DNA of 55,580 nt from Lachnospiraceae bacterium (GCA_900767585.1 CAAFZP010000121.1:1-55580); one strand, 5' to 3'. Shown: positions 43,188 to 52,733, counted from the stretch's first letter. A program made the numbers and translations. The notes: generated from the sequence alone by a model not told the origin.

Positions 43188-44454
43188 AGGAATTTATCAT
43201 TATATGGATGCGAAACTGGGTATGCTGCAGGAACTCGAACAGGAAGGGCACATGTATCAGGTCCAGATGCTTGTGGAAAATCAGCTTCCCTATATCCTGT
43301 CTTCTTCCATGCTTTGCACAGATGGGGAAGTCTGGCTGACACATAATACGAAACAGTGCTATAGCCTGCAGGCAATGCTACAGCAGAAAAATATGGATGG
43401 CCGGATGCTGCATACGATTCTGGATCAGATTGTAAGCTGCTCGAAATCAATGGAGCTATATCTGCTTGATGCATCCGATCTTGTTTTGCAGACAGAATAT
43501 ATGTTTTTTGATTCAAATACAGAAGAAATCCGGCTGCTCTGCGTTCCGGGACATCAGATGCCGTTAAAAGAACAACTGCGGGAATTCCTTGAATATCTGA
43601 TGCCGCGGTTTAACCACGGAGACCGGGACGGAGAACGGTTTTTATATGAATGCCATACGATTTTATCAAATGAATGGCAGGATTTTTCGGAATTTATTTC
43701 CTGCCTGGGGACATATACGAAGTCAGAAAAAAGAAAACAGAATATAAGGGAACAGGATTGTGAGTATATTCAGATTGATGAAACAGATTTATTAAAAGAA
43801 GAAACATCGGCGATTGTTGAGGAGAAAGAATCCGGAAGGGAATTTGTTTTTTCCGGAAAATTTTTCCTTTTTGTGCTTGCGGGCGGGGCGGCACTTGCGT
43901 TGATCATAAAATATTTGTTTTTTGACGGAACGATGGGGACGGCCATATTTGGTGTCGTCTGGCTTTTATCCCTGCTTATCCTGTTAATCCTTACGATCCG
44001 GGAAAAAGAGGACGATACAGAGGAAGCGGATGAAGCGATGGCGTCATACAAAAAAAATGCAGAAAAGGCTCCGGTACGAAGCACGCCGGAATATGAATCC
44101 TGGAATATGGCAGCGACCAGCGCGGTTTCACCCGGAGAAAAGCGTGCATCTCCGTCTTCCTACACGAAACTGGTACCACTCACAAACCGGGCACTGGAAC
44201 CGCTTCAGATTCTGTCTTCGATGCCTGTGCTTACTGTCGGAAGGGAGAAAGAATCCGATTACCGCATTGCAACGACACAGATTTCCCGTGTCCATGCGAA
44301 ATTATTTAACCGGCCGGACGGGCTTTATATTGAGGATGTAAACTCGACGAACGGGACGTTTATCAACACGAAACGGATTCCTGCGATGACTGAGCGGAAA
44401 TTGGAGAAGGGCGATGTGGTTGGATTTGCAAATGAGGAGTTTTTTGTCTCGTAA
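43165..44454 (+). CDS. FHA-domain membrane protein (DUF6382-like)
   Basis: A 429-residue protein. The N-terminal 200 residues are soluble (QLPYILSSSMLCTDGEVWLTH, MELYLLDASDLVL, MPLKEQLREFLEYLMPRF) and resemble the DUF6382 domain. Two membrane helices lie near 233-252 and 259-280, and an FHA domain closes the chain (about 350-429, TVGREKESDYRI, ISRVHAKLF, DVNSTNGTFINTKRI). FHA domains bind phosphothreonine, so the protein may link the pilus platform to Ser/Thr kinase signalling. It overlaps the second TadE-like gene and is the last gene of the Tad operon. Confidence 0.87.
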   Translation: MEISFGNKGIYHYMDAKLGMLQELEQEGHMYQVQMLVENQLPYILSSSMLCTDGEVWLTHNTKQCYSLQAMLQQKNMDGRMLHTILDQIVSCSKSMELYLLDASDLVLQTEYMFFDSNTEEIRLLCVPGHQMPLKEQLREFLEYLMPRFNHGDRDGERFLYECHTILSNEWQDFSEFISCLGTYTKSEKRKQNIREQDCEYIQIDETDLLKEETSAIVEEKESGREFVFSGKFFLFVLAGGAALALIIKYLFFDGTMGTAIFGVVWLLSLLILLILTIREKEDDTEEADEAMASYKKNAEKAPVRSTPEYESWNMAATSAVSPGEKRASPSSYTKLVPLTNRALEPLQILSSMPVLTVGREKESDYRIATTQISRVHAKLFNRPDGLYIEDVNSTNGTFINTKRIPAMTERKLEKGDVVGFANEEFFVS

Positions 44455-44457
44455 TTA

Positions 44458-44486
44458 TTGTATTTACCCCCTCTTTTTGGTATAGT
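44458..44486 (+). promoter_or_regulatory. Candidate promoter of the flavodoxin-SCP2 gene
   Basis: TTGTAT (44458-44463), a 17-base spacer and TATAGT (44481-44486), preceded by TGG (extended -10). Start codon is about 60 bases downstream. Confidence 0.55.
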
Positions 44487-44545
44487 AATAGTGTGCGTTT
44501 TTGTAGCATGCGATAAAAATGGCAGGGAATACATGAGGTGTTACG

Positions 44546-45550
44546 GTGAAGGTAAATGTGTATTACGGAGGCCGTGGACTACTTGAAGATCCGACGCTTT
44601 TTGTAGTGGATCGAATCATTCAGGTGCTTCAGGAGCTCCGCGTCGAAGTGACAAGATATAATATGTATGAGGACAAGTCCGGGATAGCAACGCTTCCGAA
44701 CACACTGAAGGAATGCGATGGTGTGATTCTTGCGGCCAGTCTGGAATGGTTTGGAATCGGTGGTTATATGCAGCAGTTCCTGGATATGTGCTGGTTGTAT
44801 GCGGATAAAGAAAAACTGGCCACGCTTTATATGATGCCGGTTGTTGTTGCAACCGCTTACGGTGAGCAGGATGCGGAACTTTCCCTGCGCAAGGCGTGGG
44901 ATGTGCTTGGCGGCATATCGGAACCGGGGATTGCAACCTATGTGGATTCCCAGGATATTCTCGAGCAGGAACCGCGTTACCTGAAACTGATCGAGAAAAA
45001 AACAGAGGATTTTTATCGTCTGATCAATAAAAAGGGTATGAAGCTTCCGACGAGCAACACCGCAGTCAAAAATACCCTGATCAAACAGAGCAACATCAAT
45101 CTGACGCCGCAGGAAAGCGAACAGCTCTCGAAGTTTGTGGCGGACGATGGCTATGTAAAAAAACAAAAAGAAGATATCGAAGAACTTGCAGCAATGTTCA
45201 AGCAGATGCTTGGCGGCGAAGAAGAGAATCCCGAACCGCCAAGTGTTTATGAGGATGACATTGTAGAAGGCTTTTATATGAACTTCCATCCGGAGACAGG
45301 ATTTGCGGCAAGCTATGTTGTGATTATCCCGGATATGGGAAAGAATCTGATCATACGTGTCGGACAGAATCTGCAGTGCGCATATGGCATGGAGGAAGAT
45401 GCGGATGTCAAGCTGAAAGCATCGAGTACGATGATCCGTGCGATTCTTGCAGGGAAAAATACGTTCCAGAAGGGATTTATGTCCGGTGAGATTACTGCAA
45501 AAGGTAATTTCAAGACACTTCGTATGCTTGACCAGATATTCCATGTATAA
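44546..45550 (+). CDS. Flavodoxin-like domain fused to an SCP2-like domain
   Basis: A 334-residue cytosolic protein. Residues 1-190 form a flavodoxin or NADPH-dependent FMN-reductase fold (VNVYYGGRGLLEDPTLFVVD, CDGVILAASLEWFGIGGYMQ, MMPVVVATAYGEQDAELSLR). The last 100 residues (about 235-334) look like an SCP2 sterol-carrier fold (YMNFHPETGFAASYVV, SSTMIRAILAGKNTFQKGFMSGEITAKGN). The fusion suggests redox or sensor chemistry on a hydrophobic ligand, but no substrate can be named. The GTG start at 44546 has GAGGTG six bases upstream. It precedes dnaX by 80 bases. Confidence 0.75.
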   Translation: MKVNVYYGGRGLLEDPTLFVVDRIIQVLQELRVEVTRYNMYEDKSGIATLPNTLKECDGVILAASLEWFGIGGYMQQFLDMCWLYADKEKLATLYMMPVVVATAYGEQDAELSLRKAWDVLGGISEPGIATYVDSQDILEQEPRYLKLIEKKTEDFYRLINKKGMKLPTSNTAVKNTLIKQSNINLTPQESEQLSKFVADDGYVKKQKEDIEELAAMFKQMLGGEEENPEPPSVYEDDIVEGFYMNFHPETGFAASYVVIIPDMGKNLIIRVGQNLQCAYGMEEDADVKLKASSTMIRAILAGKNTFQKGFMSGEITAKGNFKTLRMLDQIFHV

Positions 45551-45630
45551 GTGCAGGATAGATCTGATACAAGATAATTTGAGCTACAGGCATTTGATAG
45601 AGATGTTATAGATTTGGAGGCAGCACAGTT

Positions 45631-47286
45631 ATGTCATATATGGCATTGTACCGCAAATGGCGGCCGGATGCATTTGAGGAGATCAAAGGACAGGAACATA
45701 TCGTGACGACCATCCGGAACCAGATTATTCATGATCGTGTTGGTCATGCGTATCTGTTCTGCGGGACGCGTGGTACCGGAAAGACGACAACGGCAAAGCT
45801 GATGGCGAAGGCGGTCAATTGCGAACATCCGGTGAACGGAAGTCCGTGTAACGAATGTGCCAGCTGTAAAGCGATTGCAGCAGGTGCTTCGATGAATGTG
45901 ATCGAGGTTGATGCGGCGAGTAACAATGGCGTTGACAATATCCGTCAGATTACGGATTCCGTCAATTATTCTCCGTCATCCGGTAAATATCTGGTTTATA
46001 TCATCGATGAGGTCCATATGCTTCGGGATGCCGCTTATAATGCGCTTTTGAAGACCTTGGAGGAACCGCCATCGTATGTAATTTTTATACTTGCAACGAC
46101 GGAATCCCATAAGATTCCGGCGACAATCTTATCCCGTTGCCAGCGGTATGATTTTCACAGAATTCCGCTCGAGGTCATAGCGGATCGTCTGCAGGAGCTG
46201 CTTGGAAGAGAGAATATCACGGCGACCAGAGAGGCAGTCGAATATGTGGCGCGGGCGGCGGATGGTTCCATGCGGGACGGATTAAGTATCCTCGAGCAGT
46301 GTATCTCATATCACCTCGGTGAAGAACTGACGCTTGACAAGGTGCTTGATGCGATCGGCGCAGTGGATGTGGAAGTCTATATCCGGTTGTTTGAATGTTT
46401 AAAAAGCCGGGACGTAATTCGTGCATTGAAGATTATAGATGATGCAATCTGGCAAGGCAAAGATCTCTTGCAGCTGGTAAATGAATTTACAGGATTTATA
46501 CGGAATATACTGGTTCTTTCTCTGGATCCGTCCATGACAATGGATGTCAACCAGGAGGCAAAGGAACGGATGATCGCGCTTGCACAGGATGCAAATGAAG
46601 ATCATCTGATGCATGCCATCTATGTGCTGCAGGATGCGGCAGCGAAGATTGCGTATACGACATCCAAGCGGGTGATGTTAGAGCTTGCAATCATCAAACT
46701 GTGCAAACCGGAGATGCGGTATGATATAGAAGGCATGAATGAACGGATTGCAAGTTTAGAGCAGCGGTTAGAAGAGACGAAAGAACTTTTAAAAGAGCAG
46801 CAGGCACATCCTGTGTATGTGACAGCTGCGCCACAGCAAAGTGCGGATGGTACTCCGGCTGCAATACCGGGACCGGCGGATGTTTTACCGGAGAATCCGT
46901 CGGAACATATCAAGCAGAATCTGCGGGAGAAGTACCCGGAGGCGGAGTATGAAGATTTGATTCTGATTGCAAAAGCGTGGAAAGATATCAGCAAGCGTGG
47001 GCCGAGACTGGTGCGGCATTATTATGAAGTGGCATCGCTGGTTGCCGGAAGAGAATCCAAATCCCTGGAGCTGCTCGTGCCTGACATACCGGAAAATGAT
47101 TTGGCAATTTCATATTTTTCGAGCGCAGACAAAATACAGGAACTCGCCGAGACGCTGACAGAGATGGCAAAGTGCCAGGTGCGGGTGACTTTCCGAAAAA
47201 TAGAGGGCAGGGAAGAAGCGCATGAATTGCAAAAAGACTGGGATTTAAGCCGGATTATCTTCGATGATATCGAGATGCATGCGTAG
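45631..47286 (+). CDS. dnaX: DNA polymerase III subunits gamma and tau
   Basis: A 551-residue clamp-loader ATPase. Walker A GTRGTGKTT (45-53), a zinc module with C64, C73, C76 and C79, VDAASNNGVDNIRQI, DEVHML, the SRC motif ATILSRCQRYDFHRI, and the C-terminal tau-like region (about 380-551) are all present. No obvious slippery heptamer for making gamma was found. GGAGG lies upstream. It is followed by ybaB and recR in the Bacillus order. Confidence 0.96.
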   Translation: MSYMALYRKWRPDAFEEIKGQEHIVTTIRNQIIHDRVGHAYLFCGTRGTGKTTTAKLMAKAVNCEHPVNGSPCNECASCKAIAAGASMNVIEVDAASNNGVDNIRQITDSVNYSPSSGKYLVYIIDEVHMLRDAAYNALLKTLEEPPSYVIFILATTESHKIPATILSRCQRYDFHRIPLEVIADRLQELLGRENITATREAVEYVARAADGSMRDGLSILEQCISYHLGEELTLDKVLDAIGAVDVEVYIRLFECLKSRDVIRALKIIDDAIWQGKDLLQLVNEFTGFIRNILVLSLDPSMTMDVNQEAKERMIALAQDANEDHLMHAIYVLQDAAAKIAYTTSKRVMLELAIIKLCKPEMRYDIEGMNERIASLEQRLEETKELLKEQQAHPVYVTAAPQQSADGTPAAIPGPADVLPENPSEHIKQNLREKYPEAEYEDLILIAKAWKDISKRGPRLVRHYYEVASLVAGRESKSLELLVPDIPENDLAISYFSSADKIQELAETLTEMAKCQVRVTFRKIEGREEAHELQKDWDLSRIIFDDIEMHA

Positions 47287-47427
47287 ATATATTTACAGGA
47301 TAGTTATGAGAAGAACTTATCCGGATATCCGGGCTTTGTTGCCCGATATAAAAAAGCAATCGCACATTTCATAGAGAAGTGGCGACCTTTCATAAATAAA
47401 ACAATAAGAAATCAGGAGGATATAAAG

Positions 47428-47778
47428 ATGGCAAAAAGAGGCGGATACGGTGGAATGGGCATGATGCCCGGAAATATGAACAATCTGATGAAGCAGGCAC
47501 AGAAGATGCAGAAGCAGATGGAAGAGACCACCAAGGCACTCGAAGAGAAGGAATATGAGGCAACAGCCGGTGGCGGAGTTGTCAAAGTAAAGATCAATGG
47601 CAAGAAGGAAGTGACAGAAGTTCATCTCGACGAGGAAGTTGTTGATAAGGACGATATCGAGATGCTCGAAGATCTGATCATGGCAGCCATGAACGAAGCA
47701 ATCCGCATGCAGGATGAAGATCAGAAGAATTCCATGGGCAAAATCACCGGTGGACTTGGCGGAGGCTTGCCGTTCTAA
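47428..47778 (+). CDS. YbaB/EbfC family nucleoid-associated protein
   Basis: A 116-residue DNA-binding protein. The conserved core NLMKQAQKMQKQMEETTKALEEK, VVKVKINGKKEVTEVHLDEEVV and the acidic DKDDIEMLEDLIMAAMNEAI match YbaB. The first 15 and last 25 residues are Gly/Met-rich. AGGAGG lies nine bases upstream. Its stop overlaps the recR ATG by one base (TAATG). YbaB is thought to bind DNA as a tweezer-like dimer and act with RecR. Confidence 0.93.
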   Translation: MAKRGGYGGMGMMPGNMNNLMKQAQKMQKQMEETTKALEEKEYEATAGGGVVKVKINGKKEVTEVHLDEEVVDKDDIEMLEDLIMAAMNEAIRMQDEDQKNSMGKITGGLGGGLPF

Positions 47779-48377
47779 TGGATATCTATGGAGAGAAAGT
47801 AAACCGGCTGATCGGCGAACTCGGAAGACTTCCCGGCATCGGTGGGAAGTCTGCACAGCGGCTGGCATTTCATATTATCAATATGCCGGAGGAACAGGTG
47901 GAAAGCCTGGCGGATGCAATCGTGGATGCAAAAAAACATATCCGGTATTGCAAATCCTGTTGTACAATCACTGATCAGGAGCTATGCCCGGTGTGTGCTT
48001 CTCCGAAGCGGAACCATAAGCTGATTATGGTTGTGGAGACGCCGCGGGATCTGGCCGCGTATGAACGTGTCGGACAATATCAGGGCGTCTATCACGTACT
48101 AAATGGCGTGATCAATCCGGCGATGGGAATCGGCGCTGGAGATATCCGGCTGAAGGAACTGATTCTTCGCCTGGAGCAGGAAGATGTGGATGAGCTGATT
48201 ATTGCAACGAATTCCAGTGTGGAGGGCGAAGCAACCGCGATGTATATATCGAAGCTGGTCAAACCATCCGGAATCAAGGTGACACGGATTGCAAGTGGAG
48301 TTCCGGTCGGCGGCGATCTGGAATGTATCGATGAAGTGACGCTGCTTCGGGCGTTAGAAGGAAGAACTGTTTTGTAA
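47778..48377 (+). CDS. recR: Recombination protein RecR
   Basis: A 199-residue RecFOR-pathway protein that helps load RecA on gapped DNA. The N-terminal helix-hairpin-helix (LGRLPGIGGKSAQRLAFHI), the zinc finger C-x2-C ... C-x2-C (CKSCCTITDQELCPVC), and the TOPRIM domain (MVVETPRDLAAYER, IIATNSSVEGEATAMYI, IASGVPVGGDLECIDEVTL) are all present. It ends with the usual LRALEGR tail. The ATG overlaps the ybaB stop, so it is translationally coupled. Confidence 0.96.
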   Translation: MDIYGEKVNRLIGELGRLPGIGGKSAQRLAFHIINMPEEQVESLADAIVDAKKHIRYCKSCCTITDQELCPVCASPKRNHKLIMVVETPRDLAAYERVGQYQGVYHVLNGVINPAMGIGAGDIRLKELILRLEQEDVDELIIATNSSVEGEATAMYISKLVKPSGIKVTRIASGVPVGGDLECIDEVTLLRALEGRTVL

Positions 48378-48405
48378 AGGATTTATCTATTAAGGAGGTT
48401 ACAGA

Positions 48406-49488
48406 ATGAAGAGAATTGGAATGTTGACAAGTGGCGGTGACTGCCAGGCATTAAATGCAACGATGCGTGGGGTGGCAAAAGGGCTTTATAACACATTTGA
48501 GGATGTGGAAGTCTATGGCTTCCTCGAGGGGTATAAGGGATTAATCTACGGAAATTATGTGAAGATGAAGCCATCGGATTTTTCGGGAATCCTGACGAAG
48601 GGTGGCACGATCCTCGGAAGCTCCCGTCAGCCATTCAAGCTGATCGATGAGCCAACACCGGAAGGCTTAAACAAAGTAGAAGAGATGAAGAAAAATTACA
48701 ACAAGCTGAAGCTTGATGCGCTTGTTGTACTTGGTGGAAATGGATCCCAGAAGACAGCAAACCGCCTGTCACAGGAAGGCCTGAATGTGATCGGTCTTCC
48801 AAAGACAATTGACAATGATATCTGGGGCACGGATATGACATTTGGTTTCCAGAGTGCTGTCGATGTCGCAACACAGGCAATCGACTGTATTCATACGACT
48901 GCGTGCTCGCACAATCGTGTATTTATCGTAGAGGTTATGGGACATAAGGTAGGCTGGATTACACTGCATGCAGGTATTGCATCCGGTGCGGACATCATCC
49001 TGATTCCGGAGATTCCGTACGACATCGCAAAGGTATGTGAGGCACTTGACAGAAGAACAAAGCAGGGGAAAGGATTCTCGATCCTTGCAGTCGCAGAGGG
49101 TGCAATCTCGAAGGATGTCGCAGCACTTCCGAAGAAGGAGAGAAAGGCAGCTGTGGCAGCAGCGGCTGAGAAATACCCATCCGTTGCATACGAAGTGGCA
49201 GATAAGATCAAGGAATATTCCGGCATGGATATCCGTGTGACGGTACCTGGCCATACACAGCGGGGCGGAAGTCCGGATCCATATGATCGTGTGATCTCGA
49301 GCCTGTTTGGCGCAGAGGCAGTTGAGCTGATCAAGAATAAAGACTTTGGAAAACTTGTTGTCATGAAAAATAATGAAGTAACAGCAATTCCTATGGAAGA
49401 ATCCGCGGGAAAACTCAAGTATGTATCTCCGGATGACAGCATCGTCAAGTATGCAAAGCGCCTGGGTATTTCCTTTGGCGACGAGTAA
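48406..49488 (+). CDS. pfkA: 6-phosphofructokinase with mixed active-site signature
   Basis: A 360-residue glycolytic kinase, longer than the 320 of E. coli PfkA. It begins with TSGGDCQALN, where ATP enzymes have GGDAPGMN. Residues 110-114 are GGNGS (ATP enzymes GGDGS; PPi enzymes GGDDT), and 132-138 are PKTIDND, with Lys at the position equivalent to E. coli Gly124, as in PPi-type or mixed enzymes. IDND carries the catalytic Asp, and the fructose-6-phosphate parts EVMGHKVGW and PGHTQRGGSPDPYDR are normal. Its phosphate donor cannot be decided by reading. AAGGAGG lies before the ATG. Confidence 0.93.
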   Translation: MKRIGMLTSGGDCQALNATMRGVAKGLYNTFEDVEVYGFLEGYKGLIYGNYVKMKPSDFSGILTKGGTILGSSRQPFKLIDEPTPEGLNKVEEMKKNYNKLKLDALVVLGGNGSQKTANRLSQEGLNVIGLPKTIDNDIWGTDMTFGFQSAVDVATQAIDCIHTTACSHNRVFIVEVMGHKVGWITLHAGIASGADIILIPEIPYDIAKVCEALDRRTKQGKGFSILAVAEGAISKDVAALPKKERKAAVAAAAEKYPSVAYEVADKIKEYSGMDIRVTVPGHTQRGGSPDPYDRVISSLFGAEAVELIKNKDFGKLVVMKNNEVTAIPMEESAGKLKYVSPDDSIVKYAKRLGISFGDE

Positions 49489-49573
49489 CCTGCAATCGGA
49501 TAGCAGCAGGCATACAAAATGGGGTACCGCATGGAACAAAGGGCGGTGCGCATGCATAAAATAACAAAAAAGG

Positions 49574-49611
49574 ATAGACAGTCAGCTAAAAACTGATTGT
49601 CTATTTGTGTC
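49574..49611 (+). terminator. Terminator after pfkA
   Basis: ATAGACAGTCAG pairs with CTGATTGTCTAT (one G.U) around a 7-base loop, with a short T-rich tail. Confidence 0.65.
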
Positions 49612-49630
49612 ATTTTATTGCGAGGATTCT

Positions 49631-49984
49631 ATGAAAGAAATCGATGAGATGTATGTACGCCGGTTCCGTATGCCAGAACTTGCAGTTGTCGATGAGCAGG
49701 AACTGGAGGAAGACCGGGCGTATCTTCGGGCAATGTATCCGGCACGAGCAAAGCTCATTCTCGTTTTAGTCGAGGATGCGTGCGACCGGCTCGAATATGA
49801 AGGAAGTCCGATGTTTGCTGTATATCCAGACAAAGTATCCATGTTTGCGATCGCAAAGAAAATTTATGACAAAGTAAGTTATAAAGATGCGGACGAAACA
49901 TTGATGCATATGATTGAAATCATGGTGTGCCATGAATTTTATATCCGGCGGTGCAGATACCGGAAAAGGAGAAACTATTTCTGA
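49631..49984 (+). CDS. Small conserved helical protein
   Basis: A 117-residue soluble protein starting at 49631, with GAGG 8 bases upstream. It is helical, with an acidic N-terminal part (LAVVDEQELEEDRAYLRAMYP), a compact core (EDACDRLEYEGSPMFAVYPDKVSMFAIAKKIYDKV) and a very basic end (RRCRYRKRRNYF). No known domain is recognised. It lies 2 bases before the large anchored protein and is probably coupled to it. The function is unknown. Confidence 0.55.
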   Translation: MKEIDEMYVRRFRMPELAVVDEQELEEDRAYLRAMYPARAKLILVLVEDACDRLEYEGSPMFAVYPDKVSMFAIAKKIYDKVSYKDADETLMHMIEIMVCHEFYIRRCRYRKRRNYF

Positions 49985-49986
49985 CC

Positions 49987-52533
49987 ATGAAACGTTTTTT
50001 GTTACGGGTGATTGTGTTCATTGCAGTTGCAATGGGCACAGCCTTTTTGATGAATCAATTCAATAACCGTGGATTAGACAGTGTGACAAAGGAACTCGAT
50101 GAACCGGCGCTTCCATATGTGTATGTGGAACTCGACGGGAAAGTGATGAACCGGACCTGCGGGTATACCCAGGTGATGTCGACGAGTCTGATGCGGGATG
50201 GTATTGTGCCGCTCAATTCCAATCATGGTGTTACATTGCTGGTCGATGATGAAGCCCAATATGGCGAGATGTTTACCTATGAACTTCGGAGCATCGCGGG
50301 CGATTCGCTTGTGGAGCGAGGCGATGCGGCACCTGGCGTTGTGACAGAGGGAAGAAAAAAGTTTGACGTAAATTTCCGGATGGACATGCAGCAAAACCGG
50401 GAATATGTTCTTGTTTTTATTATAACGGCAGCGGACGGAACGGAAGTGCGGTATTATAACCGTGTTGTAAATCTTCCGGAACAACATGTGAAGGAAATCG
50501 TGGAATATGCGTCAACGTTTCATGACACGACATTTATCAAAGAAGTCAATGAATCAGAGGGAAATATCGTGTATGATGCTTTGAAGACGGATAAGGCGGG
50601 AACGACAACAAGTCTGGCGCATGTGAATTTAAGTTCGACCTATGAACAAATCAGCTGGGGTGGCTTAAATCCGGTGACTGTCACAGGCGTGACACCGACG
50701 ATCACGGAGATAGACAAAGACTACGCAGTTGTGCATATGTCCTATGTCATTGAATCTCTGAACAACAAGAAAAGCCATTATTATCAGATCGATGAATTTT
50801 ACAATGCGATGTATGACAGGAGTGCCGAGACGGTTTCCCTGCTTGCTTTCGACCGGTATCAGGAGAGCTTTTTCGATAGCGGGTATATAGACAAAGATAC
50901 AAACAGCATTGGGATGGGTGTTACAAATGAATCTGCAGAATATGTAGCTTCTGATGATTATGAGCGGCTTGCATTTGTGCGCCTGGGACAGCTCTGGATG
51001 TATAATTATGATGACAATTCACTTACGAATATATTCAGTTATCCGCAGGACAGCTTCTCGGATGCGCGGACGCTCAATACAAATCTGGATATAAATATTG
51101 CGGATATGGATGCGGATGGGAATATTTATTTTGTTGTCTATGGATATATGAACCGTGGCGAGCATGAAGGAAAAAATGGCATGTCTCTATATTATTATTC
51201 ATCGACTTCGATGATGACACAGGAGCTTTTCTTTGTGGAATGTGATGAAAGCTATGATATCATGAAGAAAGAAACGGGCCGGTTCACCTATTACAATGCA
51301 AAGGAAAACAAATTTTATTATCTGCTTGATGAGACATTGTATGAAGTGTCGCTTGAGGATATGACACAGAAGGCACTTGTGGAAAAAATCCCATCTGCCA
51401 AATATCTTGTGTCAGGAAACCGCAAGCTGGTTGCGTATCCGGATTCTGCAGATGATGCGCAGGTGACAAAAATCACAATCCGGAATTTTGAAACGGGTGA
51501 TGTTTTTGAGAAGACCTGCGGGGGTGGAGATCTGCTGCTCGCACTTGGATTTGTCGAGAATGATCTGATCTATGGATGTTCGCATGGAAAGGATGTGATC
51601 GTAACATCCGACGGGGAACCGATCCTGCCGCTTTATGAGATGTTTATCATGGGTGAGGACGGACAGCAGAAAAAAGACTACCGGAAGGACGGTGTCTATA
51701 TCATGAATGCGTCGGTTGGAGAAGACACAATCTACCTGACGCGCGCGAAGAAACAGAACCAGTTTTTTGAAGAGATCGAACAGGATTATATTTCTTATAA
51801 AAAAGAAGAAAATAACAAGATGATCACGACATCCGTGACATATGACAACTATGCCTGGGATACGCTTCGCGTCGTATTTCCATCAAATTTTTATCTTTCT
51901 GACTCGGTCAGCTACCGGAAGACAAAATACCGGAAGTCCGACAGCTACAAGGATATGCAGGTGGATACAACAACACGGGATGGCGCTTTTTATGTGTTTG
52001 ATAATGCAGGGTATGTCGGAGAATACAATACCGCGGGAAGTGCAATCACCCGAGTTGTGAGTGATGATGCCGGCCTGGTTGTGGACAGCAACGGAAATAC
52101 GATCTATCGCTGTCTGGCAGCCGACAGCTACAATACAGTCGCAGATGCGATAAAAGAGACACCGAATCCGGATGTGGGCCAGTCGCTGCTTACCTGTGCA
52201 TATATGTGTGCACAGTATGCAGGAGGCACATTGGAGCTGCCCGATGCAATTGCGAGTGGAACGTTCGAGAAGGTATTCGAGGATTACACGAATGGTGTCG
52301 GCATCAATATCTCCGGCATCAGTCTGTCGACCGCATTGTATTTCCTGGATCGGGACATCCCATTTGCGGCATGCATTGATGATGGCAGGTATGTGCTTGT
52401 GATCAGCTACAATTCGACCCATATCCGGTATTATGATCCGGTGCTCGGCGAAGAGGTGAAGGTGACACGGAAAGCATTTGAGAATTCACTGAGTTTACAG
52501 AGTAACACGATGTATACGTTTAGTGTACAGTAA
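49987..52533 (+). CDS. Large membrane-anchored protein with C39-like C-terminus
   Basis: An 848-residue protein with an N-terminal anchor (LLRVIVFIAVAMGTAFLMNQF) and a long outer part. The middle (about 270-700) is rich in beta strands with repeated tryptophan/tyrosine turns (DADGNIYFVVYGY, NKFYYLLDETLYEVSLED, DNAGYVGEYNTAGSA), possibly a propeller. The last 130 residues look like a C39 peptidase fold: GQSLLTCAYMCAQYAG keeps a Cys, and YYDPVLGEEVKV keeps the Asp, but the usual His before VV (GHYVVV) reads GRYVLV, so it is likely not an active protease. Start is ATG 49987 with AGGAG 16 bases upstream; a closer CTG is possible. Confidence 0.6.
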   Translation: MKRFLLRVIVFIAVAMGTAFLMNQFNNRGLDSVTKELDEPALPYVYVELDGKVMNRTCGYTQVMSTSLMRDGIVPLNSNHGVTLLVDDEAQYGEMFTYELRSIAGDSLVERGDAAPGVVTEGRKKFDVNFRMDMQQNREYVLVFIITAADGTEVRYYNRVVNLPEQHVKEIVEYASTFHDTTFIKEVNESEGNIVYDALKTDKAGTTTSLAHVNLSSTYEQISWGGLNPVTVTGVTPTITEIDKDYAVVHMSYVIESLNNKKSHYYQIDEFYNAMYDRSAETVSLLAFDRYQESFFDSGYIDKDTNSIGMGVTNESAEYVASDDYERLAFVRLGQLWMYNYDDNSLTNIFSYPQDSFSDARTLNTNLDINIADMDADGNIYFVVYGYMNRGEHEGKNGMSLYYYSSTSMMTQELFFVECDESYDIMKKETGRFTYYNAKENKFYYLLDETLYEVSLEDMTQKALVEKIPSAKYLVSGNRKLVAYPDSADDAQVTKITIRNFETGDVFEKTCGGGDLLLALGFVENDLIYGCSHGKDVIVTSDGEPILPLYEMFIMGEDGQQKKDYRKDGVYIMNASVGEDTIYLTRAKKQNQFFEEIEQDYISYKKEENNKMITTSVTYDNYAWDTLRVVFPSNFYLSDSVSYRKTKYRKSDSYKDMQVDTTTRDGAFYVFDNAGYVGEYNTAGSAITRVVSDDAGLVVDSNGNTIYRCLAADSYNTVADAIKETPNPDVGQSLLTCAYMCAQYAGGTLELPDAIASGTFEKVFEDYTNGVGINISGISLSTALYFLDRDIPFAACIDDGRYVLVISYNSTHIRYYDPVLGEEVKVTRKAFENSLSLQSNTMYTFSVQ

Positions 52534-52733
52534 GCGAATAGCAAAAGAAGATTGTGGGCTTTTGCGTCTGTATGAAATAAGGCAGTCAATTTTTGCATTG
52601 GCTGCCTTGTATTACGCATGCGTGATATATCTTAATTTACTTTGTTGCCATTACTCCACTTTCTCTTGAACTAATACTTTTTCAAAAACGATTGACCGTG
52701 TGGATACATTTAAATTATCGCCCAAAGAACAGG

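Noticed and set aside
44579..45544. A 321-codon frame opposite the flavodoxin-SCP2 gene.
   Set aside because: Antisense shadow with Cys/His/Phe-rich composition and no ribosome site.
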